From: an uncultured Bryobacterales bacterium
Lineage (GTDB): Bacteria; Acidobacteriota; Terriglobia; Bryobacterales; UBA6623
Assembly: GCA_951813065.1 (NCBI GenBank)
Contig: CATOTH010000008.1
Coordinates: forward strand, 248,001 to 312,000
Direction: 5' to 3'
Length of the DNA stretch: 64,000 nt
Part shown: positions 9,034 through 18,604 of the stretch, piece after piece
How the letters are laid out: each line of letters begins with the position of its first letter
Position numbering within the stretch: the stretch's first letter is position 1
Notes under the pieces: model-generated
What the model was told of the DNA's origin: nothing
Seen by the model: the letters and a program-made list of their open reading frames with translations, nothing else
Database searches by the model: none
Made by a program: the position numbers and the translations under genes

Positions 9034-11391
9034 CTAGTACAGCAAGAATTGTTGACGTCGAGCGCGGAACTCGTTCAGCGATTCCACGGAGCCTGCCGTT
9101 GCCGCCATGGCGTCTCGGCCTGCGTTCAGTTCCTCAATGATGGCCCGGCTACCGATCAGCCTTTCCGAGCGACCAAGGTCTACTTTCGAACTGTAGAGTC
9201 GCTTGAGCGCGACGGCAATCGCAAGGCCCAGGCGGGTCGGCTGCAGTGAGTCCCTGTCTGTGATCGTGAATTGGACACCGTCAATGACTGTTCCTTGAAG
9301 CACCGATTCGCGGGGGCGCAGCTTTCTCGGGTACACGCGCACACCCGGAATGGACTCCCGGCGGATGGCATTTGCGAGCGTGTTCCCTTCGGTCCAGGCG
9401 GCTCCAATGAATTGAAACGGCGTGTCCGTGCCTCGGCCGACGGAATAGTCGTCGAGCCACTCAAGCATTGCGATTCCCGGATAGAGCGTCGCCTGGTCTA
9501 GATTGCGAATGTTGGGCGACGGATTCACCCAAGGCAATCCAGTCTCGTCGAACCAGAGGCCGCGTCGCCAGCCCTCCATCTTGACCACTGTCAGGTCCGC
9601 GCCGATCGCCCGCTCCTCGTTGAACATCCGGGCGAGTTCGCCGACCGTCATTCCGTGACGAACGGGAATCCGGTGGTATCCGACGAACGACTCCAGTTCC
9701 GTGTCCAGCACGGGCCCTTCCACGTCTACGCCATTGATTGGATTGGGCCGGTCCAGGACATAGAACGGAACGGCCGCTTCGGCGGCCGCCTCCATGGCGT
9801 ACCCCATCGTAGTGATGTACGTGTAGAACCGGGCGCCGACATCCTGAACATCAAAAACCAGGGCATCCAAGTCGCCGATCAGTTCTAATGGCGGTTTGCG
9901 TCGATCGGACTGGTAGAGGCTGTACACCTTGACGGCTGTTCGCGGGTCAGTGCCGTCAATGATCTCCGGTTGGTCGAGGGCTCCGTCTAGGCCGTGTTCC
10001 GGCGTGAAGATTCGCTTGAGAGTGACGCTCTCGGCTTGCGCCAGGAGGTCGATGTTCCGGCGGCCAAGCCTGTCGATGCCGGTATGGTTCGTGATGAGTG
10101 CGACAGTCTTGCCATTCAAGTGCTGAAAGCCTTCGGCCGAGAGGACGTCTAGCCCCGTTTGTACCTCAGCGTACGGTGCTCTCCGAAGTTGCGATCGTTC
10201 CGCGCGTCGCCCGGACTCGGAGTTCGGGTAGAGTCTGCTGATCCCGGCGGCGGTGATGGAGGCCACGATGCTTCGCAATCGGACCACCGACGTCGCAACC
10301 ACCGGATGAACACGGTTGGTCATCAGCGCCACGAACGAATCACTGACCGGATCAATCCAAAGAGACGGGCCGGTGTAGCCTGTATGCCCGTAGGATTCGG
10401 TTCCGAATAGATCCCCGCGCGGAGTGGCATACCGCGAGTCGATATCCCAGCCAATTCCACGTGCAGAGGTGCCTTCCGGGCTTTGCGGGGTTCTCATTCG
10501 AAGCACGCTGAGCGGACTTAGAATCCGCACACCTTCTAGTTCTCCCCCGTTGAGCATCATGCGCGCGAATCGCGCGACATTCTCTGCTGTAGAGAAGACG
10601 CCAGCATGGCCCGAGACGCCTCCCATCATCCGGGTTGTTGGATCATGAACAACTCCGCGCAAGATTGTACCGTCCGGAAGCTTTTCTGTCGGAGCTATAC
10701 GCTTGTGCAATTCGGGCGGCGGCAGGTACATCGTCTCGTGCATTCCAAGCGGTTGGAAAATTCGTGTTTTCGCGAACTCATCGATCGTCACACCGCTCGT
10801 TCTACGAACGATCTCGGCCAGCAGGATGTAGTTGATATCGCTGTAGATGAACTTAGACCCAGGGCGCTCGATCGGTTGCTCAAGCAATGCCCTGCCGACT
10901 CCAGTTTCGTATCCGCTCCAGGCCGGTTCGAGGTCCAAGCTGGGTCGCAATCCGGAATAATGGGTCAGCAACTGAAGGATGGTTATCCCCGAATTGTCTT
11001 TGAAGTCAGGCAGGTATTCCTGGACTTCGTCGCTCAGCCGGACCAGGCCGGTTTCGACGAGAATCATGATTGCCGGCGCTGTGGCCATCACCTTGGTAAG
11101 GGAAGCGCAATCGAAAATGGTGTCCTGCGTCATGACCTCCCGTTCTGGCTCGAGACTTCGTGCCCCATAGCTGGCGAAATGCAACCGCTGGCCGCGCGAT
11201 TCAATCCATGCGACCGCTCCGGGAGTCAGGCCGTCGGCAATCGCTTCATTAATTGCGGCGTCGAGTTTTTCGGCTCCCGGCCAATCGGCCTGCACTGCGG
11301 GAATGAACGCAAGGGCGGTGATAATACCCAAAGCAGGCCAGTGCAAACGGGGGGGCAGAGCTCCGTTACGAGAAACGAATTGATGCCGCAC
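9034..11391 (-). CDS. Serine beta-lactamase-like hydrolase fused to DUF1343 (NamZ-type) domain
   Basis: 785 residues, with a GTG start and an N-terminal signal (LGIITALAFIPAVQA). Residues about 40-375 form a class C beta-lactamase/DD-peptidase-like domain with SLTK (97-100), a YSDINY motif near 188, and HTGYTG as third motif. From about residue 405 (LDVLSAEGFQ) to the end is a DUF1343 domain, the family that includes NamZ, an exo-N-acetylmuramidase of peptidoglycan recycling. The fusion therefore probably joins a stem-peptide or ester hydrolase to a muramidase acting on cell-wall fragments in the periplasm. Each domain is clear; the combined role is inference. Confidence 0.9.
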   Translation of the reverse strand: MRHQFVSRNGALPPRLHWPALGIITALAFIPAVQADWPGAEKLDAAINEAIADGLTPGAVAWIESRGQRLHFASYGARSLEPEREVMTQDTIFDCASLTKVMATAPAIMILVETGLVRLSDEVQEYLPDFKDNSGITILQLLTHYSGLRPSLDLEPAWSGYETGVGRALLEQPIERPGSKFIYSDINYILLAEIVRRTSGVTIDEFAKTRIFQPLGMHETMYLPPPELHKRIAPTEKLPDGTILRGVVHDPTTRMMGGVSGHAGVFSTAENVARFARMMLNGGELEGVRILSPLSVLRMRTPQSPEGTSARGIGWDIDSRYATPRGDLFGTESYGHTGYTGPSLWIDPVSDSFVALMTNRVHPVVATSVVRLRSIVASITAAGISRLYPNSESGRRAERSQLRRAPYAEVQTGLDVLSAEGFQHLNGKTVALITNHTGIDRLGRRNIDLLAQAESVTLKRIFTPEHGLDGALDQPEIIDGTDPRTAVKVYSLYQSDRRKPPLELIGDLDALVFDVQDVGARFYTYITTMGYAMEAAAEAAVPFYVLDRPNPINGVDVEGPVLDTELESFVGYHRIPVRHGMTVGELARMFNEERAIGADLTVVKMEGWRRGLWFDETGLPWVNPSPNIRNLDQATLYPGIAMLEWLDDYSVGRGTDTPFQFIGAAWTEGNTLANAIRRESIPGVRVYPRKLRPRESVLQGTVIDGVQFTITDRDSLQPTRLGLAIAVALKRLYSSKVDLGRSERLIGSRAIIEELNAGRDAMAATAGSVESLNEFRARRQQFLLY

Positions 11392-11675
11392 GCCACAATC
11401 GTATCAACTGCTGGGAGGACTACATCCCGGACGTTTGCCGGGTTGCTCTAGATCGTGCCGGGCAATCCGTTCAGTCTGCCTCTGTCGCCAAATTCAATCG
11501 GCTTGACAAATCCCGAGTCCCATGGGCAAGTGCGGGCAGCTACTGTCAATGCAGTCCAACGCTCGTGGCATACTGATAGTTTACGTTTCAAAGATGCGTT
11601 TCCGGCTTGGCCGGCGATTCCTCGACTTTCCTTTGAATTCGTCCCTGCGTGTAGCGGGGTGTTCCGACCGAAGCA

Positions 11676-12968
11676 ATGCTAGATCGCGCCTATTTGCGCC
11701 AGAACTTCGAGGAGATCAAGGTCCGGCTTGCCAATCGCGTGGATCCAGGAGTCCTTGAGGAGTTTGCCGAAACCGACTCGAAGCGTCGGGCCGCAGTTAC
11801 CGAAATTCAAGCCCTGCAGGAAAGACGCAACGAGTTGAGTGCTCTGGTCGCCAAGGCCAGGAGGGGCGGCGAGGACGCCCTCGACATTGTCAGGGACGCG
11901 CGCAACGTCCATGCCGAAATCCACGAGCGGGAGGCATCAGTCAACGCGCTTGATGAAGCGATGGATTCGGTCTTGAGCCGAATTCCGAACACGCCGCATG
12001 CGACAGTTCCGCACGGTACCGACGATTCAGCGAATCTCGAAGTAGGGCGCTGGGGCGACAGGCCCGAGTTCTCGTTTCGGCCCAAGCCGCACTGGGATCT
12101 TGGAGTGGATCTCGGCATCGTGGATTTCGAACGGGCAGCCAAGCTGGCGGGCTCCCGCTTTGCCGTGTATGTAGGCGCGGGCGCGAAGCTCGAGCGCGCC
12201 TTGATGAACTTCATGCTGGACAGGCACACGCGCGAGCATGGTTACGCCGAGATTCTGCCACCGTTCGTAGCGAACTCGAAGTGCCTCTATGGCACCGGGC
12301 AGCTTCCGAAGTTCGCGGATGATCTGTTCAAGCTGGAAGGCACAGACTATTGGCTCGTACCGACGGCCGAGGTTCCGCTCACGAACCTGTACGCTGGGGA
12401 GACGCTTTCCGCCGACGACTTGCCGATCCTCCTTACGGGATTCACGCCCTGCTTTCGCAGCGAGGCCGGCTCGTACGGCCGCGACGTGCGCGGCGTGATC
12501 CGCCAACACCAGTTTCAGAAGGTTGAACTCGTCAGGATCGTGACACCGGAGGAGAGCTACGACGCACTGGAGCGGCTGACACTAGACGCCGAAGACATTC
12601 TCCAGAGCTTGGGCCTCCCCTATCGCAAGGTGCTTCTCTCGAGTGGCGACATGGGCTTCAGCGCGGCCAAGACGTATGACCTGGAGGTCTGGCTGCCCGG
12701 CCTAGACGAGTTCAAGGAAATCTCGTCCTGTAGCAACTTCGAGGCGTTTCAGGCGCGCAGGACAGGAATTCGCTATCGGCGGTCGCCTGGCCGCAAGGGC
12801 AAGGCGGAGTTCGTGCACACACTGAACGGAAGCGGTCTGGCGATCGGGCGCACCTGGCTGGCCATCATTGAGAACTACCAGCAGGCCGACGGAGGGGTCT
12901 TGCTGCCGGACGTACTGCAACCGTATCTCCGCGCCGAGCGGATCGCGCCGGGAGGCAGTCTCGTCTGA
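11676..12968 (+). CDS. serS: Seryl-tRNA synthetase
   Basis: 430 residues, normal for bacterial SerRS. It attaches serine to tRNA-Ser in the cytoplasm. The N-terminal coiled-coil tRNA-binding arm spans about residues 25-105. The class II core shows motif 2 (FRSEAGSYGRDVRG, then QFQKVEL) and motif 3 (GSGLAIGRTWLAIIENYQ). The serine-pocket TAEVPL motif is present near residue 228. It stands alone; the next gene is convergent. Confidence 0.97.
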   Translation: MLDRAYLRQNFEEIKVRLANRVDPGVLEEFAETDSKRRAAVTEIQALQERRNELSALVAKARRGGEDALDIVRDARNVHAEIHEREASVNALDEAMDSVLSRIPNTPHATVPHGTDDSANLEVGRWGDRPEFSFRPKPHWDLGVDLGIVDFERAAKLAGSRFAVYVGAGAKLERALMNFMLDRHTREHGYAEILPPFVANSKCLYGTGQLPKFADDLFKLEGTDYWLVPTAEVPLTNLYAGETLSADDLPILLTGFTPCFRSEAGSYGRDVRGVIRQHQFQKVELVRIVTPEESYDALERLTLDAEDILQSLGLPYRKVLLSSGDMGFSAAKTYDLEVWLPGLDEFKEISSCSNFEAFQARRTGIRYRRSPGRKGKAEFVHTLNGSGLAIGRTWLAIIENYQQADGGVLLPDVLQPYLRAERIAPGGSLV

Positions 12969-12992
12969 GGTCCGACCCGGTCCCGGTGGTGA

Positions 12993-13760
12993 TCATTCGT
13001 ACCGGCCCGTCCAATCGTTCCACTTCACACGCCAAACGTCGGAGAAGGCCCTCAACCCGGTCCGAAGAGTCACGGAAGAATCGGCGTTGTTGTTCCACTC
13101 AACCGCGATTTCGGCAACCCTGAATCCCAGCTTCCGAGCGAGATAGAGCTGCTCGACATCGAAACCGAAACCCACCAGGCGCTGTCTGGCGGCGATCTGC
13201 CGCGCTGCTTGGCGGTTGAACAATTTGAAACCGCATTGTGTGTCGGCGATTGGCAGGCCGGTCAGCAAGCGAACGTTCAGGTTGAAGATGCGCCCCAGCG
13301 CTTCTCGGTAAAGCGGTTGATGGTCTCCAATCAGGGAACGGTCCACGGCTCGCGAGCCGATCGCGACGTCGTAACCGCCCTCAGCCGCAGCCCCCATTAG
13401 TCGGTCCAGTTCCTTGATCGGAGTCGAGAGGTCCGCGTCGGAACAAAGCAGCCAGTCGTGGTGAGCCTCTTGCATTGCTCGCTGCACGCTGTAGCCTTTC
13501 CCGCGGTTACTGGGGTTGGAGATCACCCGGAGTTCTCCGCCAACGGCGGAGATTGCCCGGTTCGCTGAAATCGCCGCTTCCGCCGTACCGTCGCGCGACC
13601 CGTCATCGACGACGATTACCTCTACAGGGTCGAAGGACGCAGTCTCCAGATACCGTCCGATCGACCGCAGGGAAGTTGAAATGCGACTCGACTCGTTGTA
13701 GGCGGGGATGACTAGGCTCAACGACGGCACAGCAAAAATAACCCGGAGTAGCTTTGACAA
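12993..13760 (-). CDS. Family 2 glycosyltransferase (polyprenyl-phosphate hexose synthase-like)
   Basis: 255 residues from a TTG at 13760; a GTG at 13730 directly before PSLSLVIPAYNE is an equally good start. The GT-A fold shows LSLVIPAYNE, VIVVDDGSRDGT and the DxD-type SDADLSTP. The C-terminal part (ADTQCGFKLFNR, then GFGFDVEQLYLA) matches DPM/Alg5-like enzymes that load a sugar onto dolichyl- or polyprenyl-phosphate. No C-terminal membrane helices are present. It lies seven bases downstream of the sulfotransferase-like gene, so the two are probably co-transcribed. Confidence 0.9.
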   Translation of the reverse strand: MSKLLRVIFAVPSLSLVIPAYNESSRISTSLRSIGRYLETASFDPVEVIVVDDGSRDGTAEAAISANRAISAVGGELRVISNPSNRGKGYSVQRAMQEAHHDWLLCSDADLSTPIKELDRLMGAAAEGGYDVAIGSRAVDRSLIGDHQPLYREALGRIFNLNVRLLTGLPIADTQCGFKLFNRQAARQIAARQRLVGFGFDVEQLYLARKLGFRVAEIAVEWNNNADSSVTLRTGLRAFSDVWRVKWNDWTGRYE

Positions 13761-13766
13761 CGATGG

Positions 13767-14495
13767 TCAGACTTCGATCGCGGAATCCTTCAGCATGGCG
13801 TAGTACGGGCGGCATTCATCCAAGAGCGGCTTGAGTGTTTCGGGGAATGGCGTACGCTTCGGCTGGTAGGGATGAAAGCCCGTCGAGCGATGCACGTTGG
13901 CGTACCACTTTGGAGCCCAGACGCCGTCGAATCGCTTGGGTCCGGCGGGCCAGCCCAGCATTGCGGTCTCGAAATCAAGACCGACTCCGTCGCAGAGCAG
14001 GGTCAGGCTAAGCCGTGGGTTGAGGAGCAGGTCGCTCGATTCGATGACGACGGGTGTCTGACCCCACTCGCGCAGCATTGAGAGGAGTTCGCATTGCTTG
14101 GCAAGTCCGGTGTCTCGCAGCGTCGGCGTGCCGATCTGCTGTTGCAGTGACGGCAACATCTGCCCGGGATCGCGTGTCAGGAGAATGTTCAGCGTTTGCT
14201 TCATGAAACGCATGTCGAGGTCAACGAGATGGTGGGCCATTTGCTTGAAGAACACGACTGGAGAGCTTCGCGGACCTAGGATCTGCTCCCTCACCACCCG
14301 TTCACCATCCTGGTCCTGAGCAGCCAAGCAAACATCACGCATCGGATGCTGCGCGCCTGTGACTCGGAGGAAGTGGGCGTAGAGTGGCTCATCGACGGCC
14401 TCGGTGTCGCTCCGCTGGCTGAACGAGTACAGCAAGGCGGTCGAGATATTCCGCGGGCCGGACCAGAGACAAATTCGCTTTGTAGGCACGGTCAT
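13767..14495 (-). CDS. Sulfotransferase-like protein
   Basis: 242 residues. The N-terminus ICLWSGPRNISTAL is the P-loop-like 5'-phosphosulfate-binding segment of a bacterial sulfotransferase subgroup, and ILLTRDPGQMLPS resembles the 3'-phosphate-binding strand. The C-terminal region (AMLGWPAGPKRFDGVWA, then WYANVHRSTGF) is typical of the subgroup often annotated as sulfotransferase or mis-annotated as aminotransferase-like. The substrate is unknown. It precedes the glycosyltransferase gene by seven bases, which suggests modification of a glycan or lipid-linked sugar. Confidence 0.75.
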   Translation of the reverse strand: MTVPTKRICLWSGPRNISTALLYSFSQRSDTEAVDEPLYAHFLRVTGAQHPMRDVCLAAQDQDGERVVREQILGPRSSPVVFFKQMAHHLVDLDMRFMKQTLNILLTRDPGQMLPSLQQQIGTPTLRDTGLAKQCELLSMLREWGQTPVVIESSDLLLNPRLSLTLLCDGVGLDFETAMLGWPAGPKRFDGVWAPKWYANVHRSTGFHPYQPKRTPFPETLKPLLDECRPYYAMLKDSAIEV

Positions 14496-14638
14496 TCGAG
14501 TTCACCTCGGCCGAGTTTGCCAGCGCCTTAGCCAAGGCGGATCCGCCTCTCGTCCATTCTGTCACGGAACGGCATCTCCGCTCGTCTGCCAAGCGGGTCG
14601 CCCGACCCGGCCCGGAGGCGCTCTGCCATGATGGATTC

Positions 14639-16525
14639 ATGGCGGCCGTGCAAGACCCGAGCCCCCGGAATCCAATCAAGCCCGGTACGGTCAACGCGCC
14701 TGACTTCCCGGCCGGCTTGAGTTGGCTGAACACGGATGTCCCGCTGTCCATTCGGCAGTTGCGTGGCAAGGTGGTGTTGCTCGACTTCTGGACGTACTGC
14801 TGCATCAATTGCATGCATGTCGTTGAGGACCTGAAGCGGCTCGAACGCAAGTACAGCGACGAACTGGTTGTGATTGGCGTACATTCCGCAAAGTTCGATG
14901 CCGAGAAGGACACCGATCGAATCCGACAGGCTGTCTTGCGGCACGGGATTGAGCACCCCGTGGTCAACGACCGTGACATGCGTGTCTGGCAATCGTACTC
15001 TGTTCGCGCCTGGCCCAGCCTTCTGCTGATTGATCCCCGAGGCAAAGTGTTCGGATCCCACTCCGGCGAACAAGTATATGACCTGTTCGACCAAGTGATT
15101 GCCCAAATGATCGAGCACTATGATGCGCTCGGCGAACTGCGTCGCGGAGCGGTCGAGACCGGGTCAGAAACGAGGCAGGTGCCGGATTCCGTGCTCTCCT
15201 TTCCCGGCAAGGTGCTTGCTGATGCGGAAGGGGACCGGTTGTTCATCGCCGATACCAATCACCACCGCATAGTAGTCGCCTCGCTTGATGACGGTTCGGT
15301 TCTGGACGTCATCGGCAGCGGGATGCCGGGACTCGCGGACGGGGAGGCCCGGGAAGCGAGGTTCTTGCGGCCCCACGGGATGGCACGATCCGGGGACTCG
15401 TTGTTCGTCGCCGACACGGGAAACCACGCGATTCGCCTGGTGGATTTGTCCGGACGCTCGGTGACGACGATAGCTGGAGACGGCCATCAGGACACCGAAT
15501 GGATAGGGTCTCCAGGGCCGTTGGACGGTCGGCGGCTCAACTCCCCTTGGGATCTCGAACTTGCGCACGGTGTGCTGTTTGTTGCCATGGCCGGAAGCCA
15601 CCAGATCTTCGGAATCGATCTCGAGGGAGGCTATATCGCCGTGCACGCCGGGAGCGGCCGGGAAGACCATGTCGACGGCCCGCTGATGGCGGCGGCGCTG
15701 GCTCAACCCAGCGGTTTGGCCACCGATGGCGAGTGCCTCTTCGTTGCCGACAGCGAAATCAGTTCGGTCAGGGCGGTTTCCTTGGACCCGCGGGGAGGCC
15801 ATGTACGCACGGTCGTGGGCCAGGGGCTCTTCGACTTCGGAGACGTCGACGGTGTCGGGGCGGATGTGCGGCTGCAGCATCCGTTGGACGTGGAATTCGT
15901 CGACGGCACGGTTTATGTGGCGGATACGTATAACAACAAGATCAAGGCCATCTCCGTACCGTCCTGCCGGACCGCCACCCTCGCGGGCGGTGGATTGCCT
16001 GGATGCAATGACGGGCCCTCGGCCGATGCCAGATTCAACGAGCCTGGGGGGATCACCCATGCCGGGGGCACACTCTACGTTGCCGACACGAACAATCATT
16101 CGATCCGGGCTGTAGACGTCAAGACCGGAACTGTCTCGGCCTGGCCCCTGCGCGACATCGCCCAGTTGGCCCCCCGCGCCGTCGAGACGACAGAACTCCC
16201 CGAGGCCGCGGTACGCCCTGGACCCGTCGCGATTCGGGTATGCGTCGATCTTCCGGAAGGTCACGTCTTTAGTCCAGATGCGGATTCGGGCATCGCGATC
16301 CGATGCGACGAACGGACGTTCCCAGCGACGTTGCGAGGCGGGGTGGCTGAGGCGGTTTTGGAGCTCGCCTCCAACCAAATGCTGCGCATCGAAACGGTGG
16401 CCTACTATTGCAGCGACCGCAACGGTGCCTGCCTTTGCTATCGGGTCGTGGCGATGCTGCCGCTCCGCGTCGAGCCCAAGGGCAAGAGCGAAGTCGACGT
16501 TCGCCTGCATCCTCTTGCCCAGTGA
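14639..16525 (+). CDS. Thioredoxin-like/NHL-repeat fusion protein
   Basis: 628 residues. Residues about 15-165 form a thioredoxin/TlpA-like domain with LLDFWTYCCINCMHV, where the redox pair is in CCINC, and a cis-Pro loop near VRAWPSLLLID. From about residue 180 to 500 are NHL beta-propeller repeats (FIADTNHHRIVVAS, FVADTGNHAIRLVD, YVADTYNNKIKAIS, YVADTNNHSIRAVD). The last ~100 residues are a beta-rich cap with two extra cysteines near CSDRNGACLCYR. The layout is that of NHLRC2-type proteins. No signal peptide is seen, so it is probably cytoplasmic; the target is unknown. Confidence 0.9.
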   Translation: MAAVQDPSPRNPIKPGTVNAPDFPAGLSWLNTDVPLSIRQLRGKVVLLDFWTYCCINCMHVVEDLKRLERKYSDELVVIGVHSAKFDAEKDTDRIRQAVLRHGIEHPVVNDRDMRVWQSYSVRAWPSLLLIDPRGKVFGSHSGEQVYDLFDQVIAQMIEHYDALGELRRGAVETGSETRQVPDSVLSFPGKVLADAEGDRLFIADTNHHRIVVASLDDGSVLDVIGSGMPGLADGEAREARFLRPHGMARSGDSLFVADTGNHAIRLVDLSGRSVTTIAGDGHQDTEWIGSPGPLDGRRLNSPWDLELAHGVLFVAMAGSHQIFGIDLEGGYIAVHAGSGREDHVDGPLMAAALAQPSGLATDGECLFVADSEISSVRAVSLDPRGGHVRTVVGQGLFDFGDVDGVGADVRLQHPLDVEFVDGTVYVADTYNNKIKAISVPSCRTATLAGGGLPGCNDGPSADARFNEPGGITHAGGTLYVADTNNHSIRAVDVKTGTVSAWPLRDIAQLAPRAVETTELPEAAVRPGPVAIRVCVDLPEGHVFSPDADSGIAIRCDERTFPATLRGGVAEAVLELASNQMLRIETVAYYCSDRNGACLCYRVVAMLPLRVEPKGKSEVDVRLHPLAQ

Positions 16526-16552
16526 TGCCATCCCGTCTGCGTCGGGGACTCG

Positions 16553-16750
16553 CTACTCATCGGTCGGATCGAATGTGCCGATCGGTTCCACGAGACTCAG
16601 GTCGCTGCGGGTTGCTCGCTCGCAGCTTGCGAGCAACCCATCCAAGACCACGGCTATGCGATCAATCTCCTCGTCCGGGATTCCAAAGCCGAACGATGCG
16701 TTGAGGGATCTCCAGTCCCTTGCTGGAGATGATTCGGATTCCGGGGGCAT
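16553..16750 (-). CDS. Possible AtzG/GatC-like small protein
   Basis: 65 residues in the gap between two plus-strand genes. The part from FGFGIPDEEIDRIAVVLDGL to EPIGTFDP resembles AtzG-like/DUF4089 and GatC-type subunits: an amphipathic helix and then an acidic EPxxxFxP-like end. Those proteins partner amidases, but no amidase gene is adjacent. There is no evident ribosome site, so the gene itself is uncertain. Confidence 0.4.
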   Translation of the reverse strand: MPPESESSPARDWRSLNASFGFGIPDEEIDRIAVVLDGLLASCERATRSDLSLVEPIGTFDPTDE

Positions 16751-16799
16751 CGAAGCGTCGAGAGCCTATGTTAGTATCTTGCAATTGGGCGGCCCGAAC

Positions 16800-18563
16800 A
16801 TGCAGGAAACGCTGGCACAACTCTTCAAGAACACAGTCGCGCACGGGAAGCCGGACGCGATTCTCACCAAGGAGTCGGGGGCTTACGCTCCGATTAATTC
16901 CACTGAGTTGGAGCGACGGGTGATTCGCCTACACTCGGCTTTGATCGGGGCAGGCATCAGCAAGGGAGACAAAGTCGCGCTCTTGTCGGAGAACCGCTGG
17001 GAATGGGCCGTTTCCGACTTCGCAATGATGACGGCCGGAATCGTCAGCGTCCCGATCTATCCGACCCTCCCTGCGGAGCAAATCCGTTACCTCCTGGATC
17101 ACTCCGAGTCCAGGGCGGTGCTTTGTTCAACTGCTGAGCAACTCGCCAAGATCCAACAGATCCGAGGCCAGCTACCCGCACTTGGCCTAGTGGCGGTCTT
17201 CGATTCGGTGGAAGGCGAAGGCGTGGTCGGGCTAGGCACCCTGATCGGTGAGGAGGATCCGAACGGCGAGGAGAGAGCGAATTTCGACGCCGCCGTTGAT
17301 TCCGTCGAGCCGGGGAGTTTGGCGAGCATCATTTACACGTCGGGAACGACCGGCGTTCCGAAAGGAGTGATGCTCTCCCACTACAACATGGCGTCCAATA
17401 TCCGGGATTCGTTGATCAAGGTTGGCGTGGAAGACATGGCTCTCTCGTTCCTGCCGCTGTGCCATGTGGCCGAGCGGCTGGCGGACTATGTCTACTTCAA
17501 TTCGGGTGCGACTGTTGCGTACGCCGAGTCGATCGACACGGTCGCAGTGAACATGGGCGAGGTCCGTCCCACCTTCGCGGTAGGCGTACCCCGATTCTTC
17601 GAGAAGGTCTACGGCCGGGTCATGGCAGCGATGGCAGCCGCGCCCACGTTGCGACGCAAGATCTTCGAGTGGGCTGTCAGCGTCGGTACCGCCGCAACGC
17701 CATACCTAGTAGACGGCAAACCCCTGCCGCTGCTGCTGAAGCTCAAGCACCGGCTTGCGGACAAGCTGGTGTTTCACAAGCTTCGAGGACGGCTGGGGGG
17801 GCGTATCAGGATGTTCGTGTCGGGCGCCGCGCCCTTGCCACGCCATCTGGCCGAGTTCTTTTACGCCTTGGGCTTGCCGATCTGCGAAGGCTACGGTCTT
17901 ACGGAGACCTCGCCGCTTGTTTCGATTAACACCCTGGAGGACCTCAAGTTCGGGACGGTCGGCAAAGTCATTCCGAACGTGGAGGTTCGGATCGCCGACG
18001 ACGGTGAGATTCTCGTGCGCGGTCCGAACATCATGCAGGGCTACTACAAGATGGAGCAGCAAACGGCCGACGTGATGGATGGCGAGTGGTTCCACACCGG
18101 TGACATCGGAGAGTTCGATGACGACGGTTTCCTTTCGATAACGGACCGCAAGAAAGACATGTTCAAGACATCTGGCGGCAAGTACATCGTTCCCGCACCC
18201 ATCGAAAACCTCCTGAAGCGGAGTCCATTCATCGAGACTGCCGTGGTCATTGCGGATCAGCGCAACTTCCCCAGCGCGCTGATCGTGCCGGACTTCGCGA
18301 CGCTGCGAGCGTGGGCGGAATCGCAGGGGATTGAGGGTTCGACCAACCAGGAGTATTGCGCCAACGAGCAGGTTGTCGGGCGCGTCATGTCCGAAGTTTC
18401 CGAGCTTTGTAGCGATTTGGCGCAATTCGAACGAATCAAGAAGATCGCCCTGATTGGGAACGACTTCTCGATTGACGGTGGCGAGCTAACGCCCACCATG
18501 AAGGTGCGACGGCGCCAGGTGAACGAGAAGTACAAGGAGCAGATCGAGGAGATCTACACGTAA
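16800..18563 (+). CDS. Long-chain acyl-CoA synthetase (AMP-forming)
   Basis: 587 residues from the ATG at 16800. The frame is open back to 16278 but that part overlaps the thioredoxin-NHL gene. The protein has the ANL superfamily motifs: IIYTSGTTGVPKGVMLSH (A3), YGLTETSP (A5), a GEWFHTGDIGEFDDDG stretch (A7) and a KDMFKTSGGKYIVP hinge. It matches the long FAA1/ACSL-like class and should activate fatty acids as acyl-CoA via acyl-AMP. A 38-bp gap separates it from the POTRA gene downstream, so they may be co-transcribed. Confidence 0.93.
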   Translation: MQETLAQLFKNTVAHGKPDAILTKESGAYAPINSTELERRVIRLHSALIGAGISKGDKVALLSENRWEWAVSDFAMMTAGIVSVPIYPTLPAEQIRYLLDHSESRAVLCSTAEQLAKIQQIRGQLPALGLVAVFDSVEGEGVVGLGTLIGEEDPNGEERANFDAAVDSVEPGSLASIIYTSGTTGVPKGVMLSHYNMASNIRDSLIKVGVEDMALSFLPLCHVAERLADYVYFNSGATVAYAESIDTVAVNMGEVRPTFAVGVPRFFEKVYGRVMAAMAAAPTLRRKIFEWAVSVGTAATPYLVDGKPLPLLLKLKHRLADKLVFHKLRGRLGGRIRMFVSGAAPLPRHLAEFFYALGLPICEGYGLTETSPLVSINTLEDLKFGTVGKVIPNVEVRIADDGEILVRGPNIMQGYYKMEQQTADVMDGEWFHTGDIGEFDDDGFLSITDRKKDMFKTSGGKYIVPAPIENLLKRSPFIETAVVIADQRNFPSALIVPDFATLRAWAESQGIEGSTNQEYCANEQVVGRVMSEVSELCSDLAQFERIKKIALIGNDFSIDGGELTPTMKVRRRQVNEKYKEQIEEIYT

Positions 18564-18604
18564 CGGTGCGCGGTTCCCGCGGGTCTTAGAGAAAGGGGCC
18601 CGGC

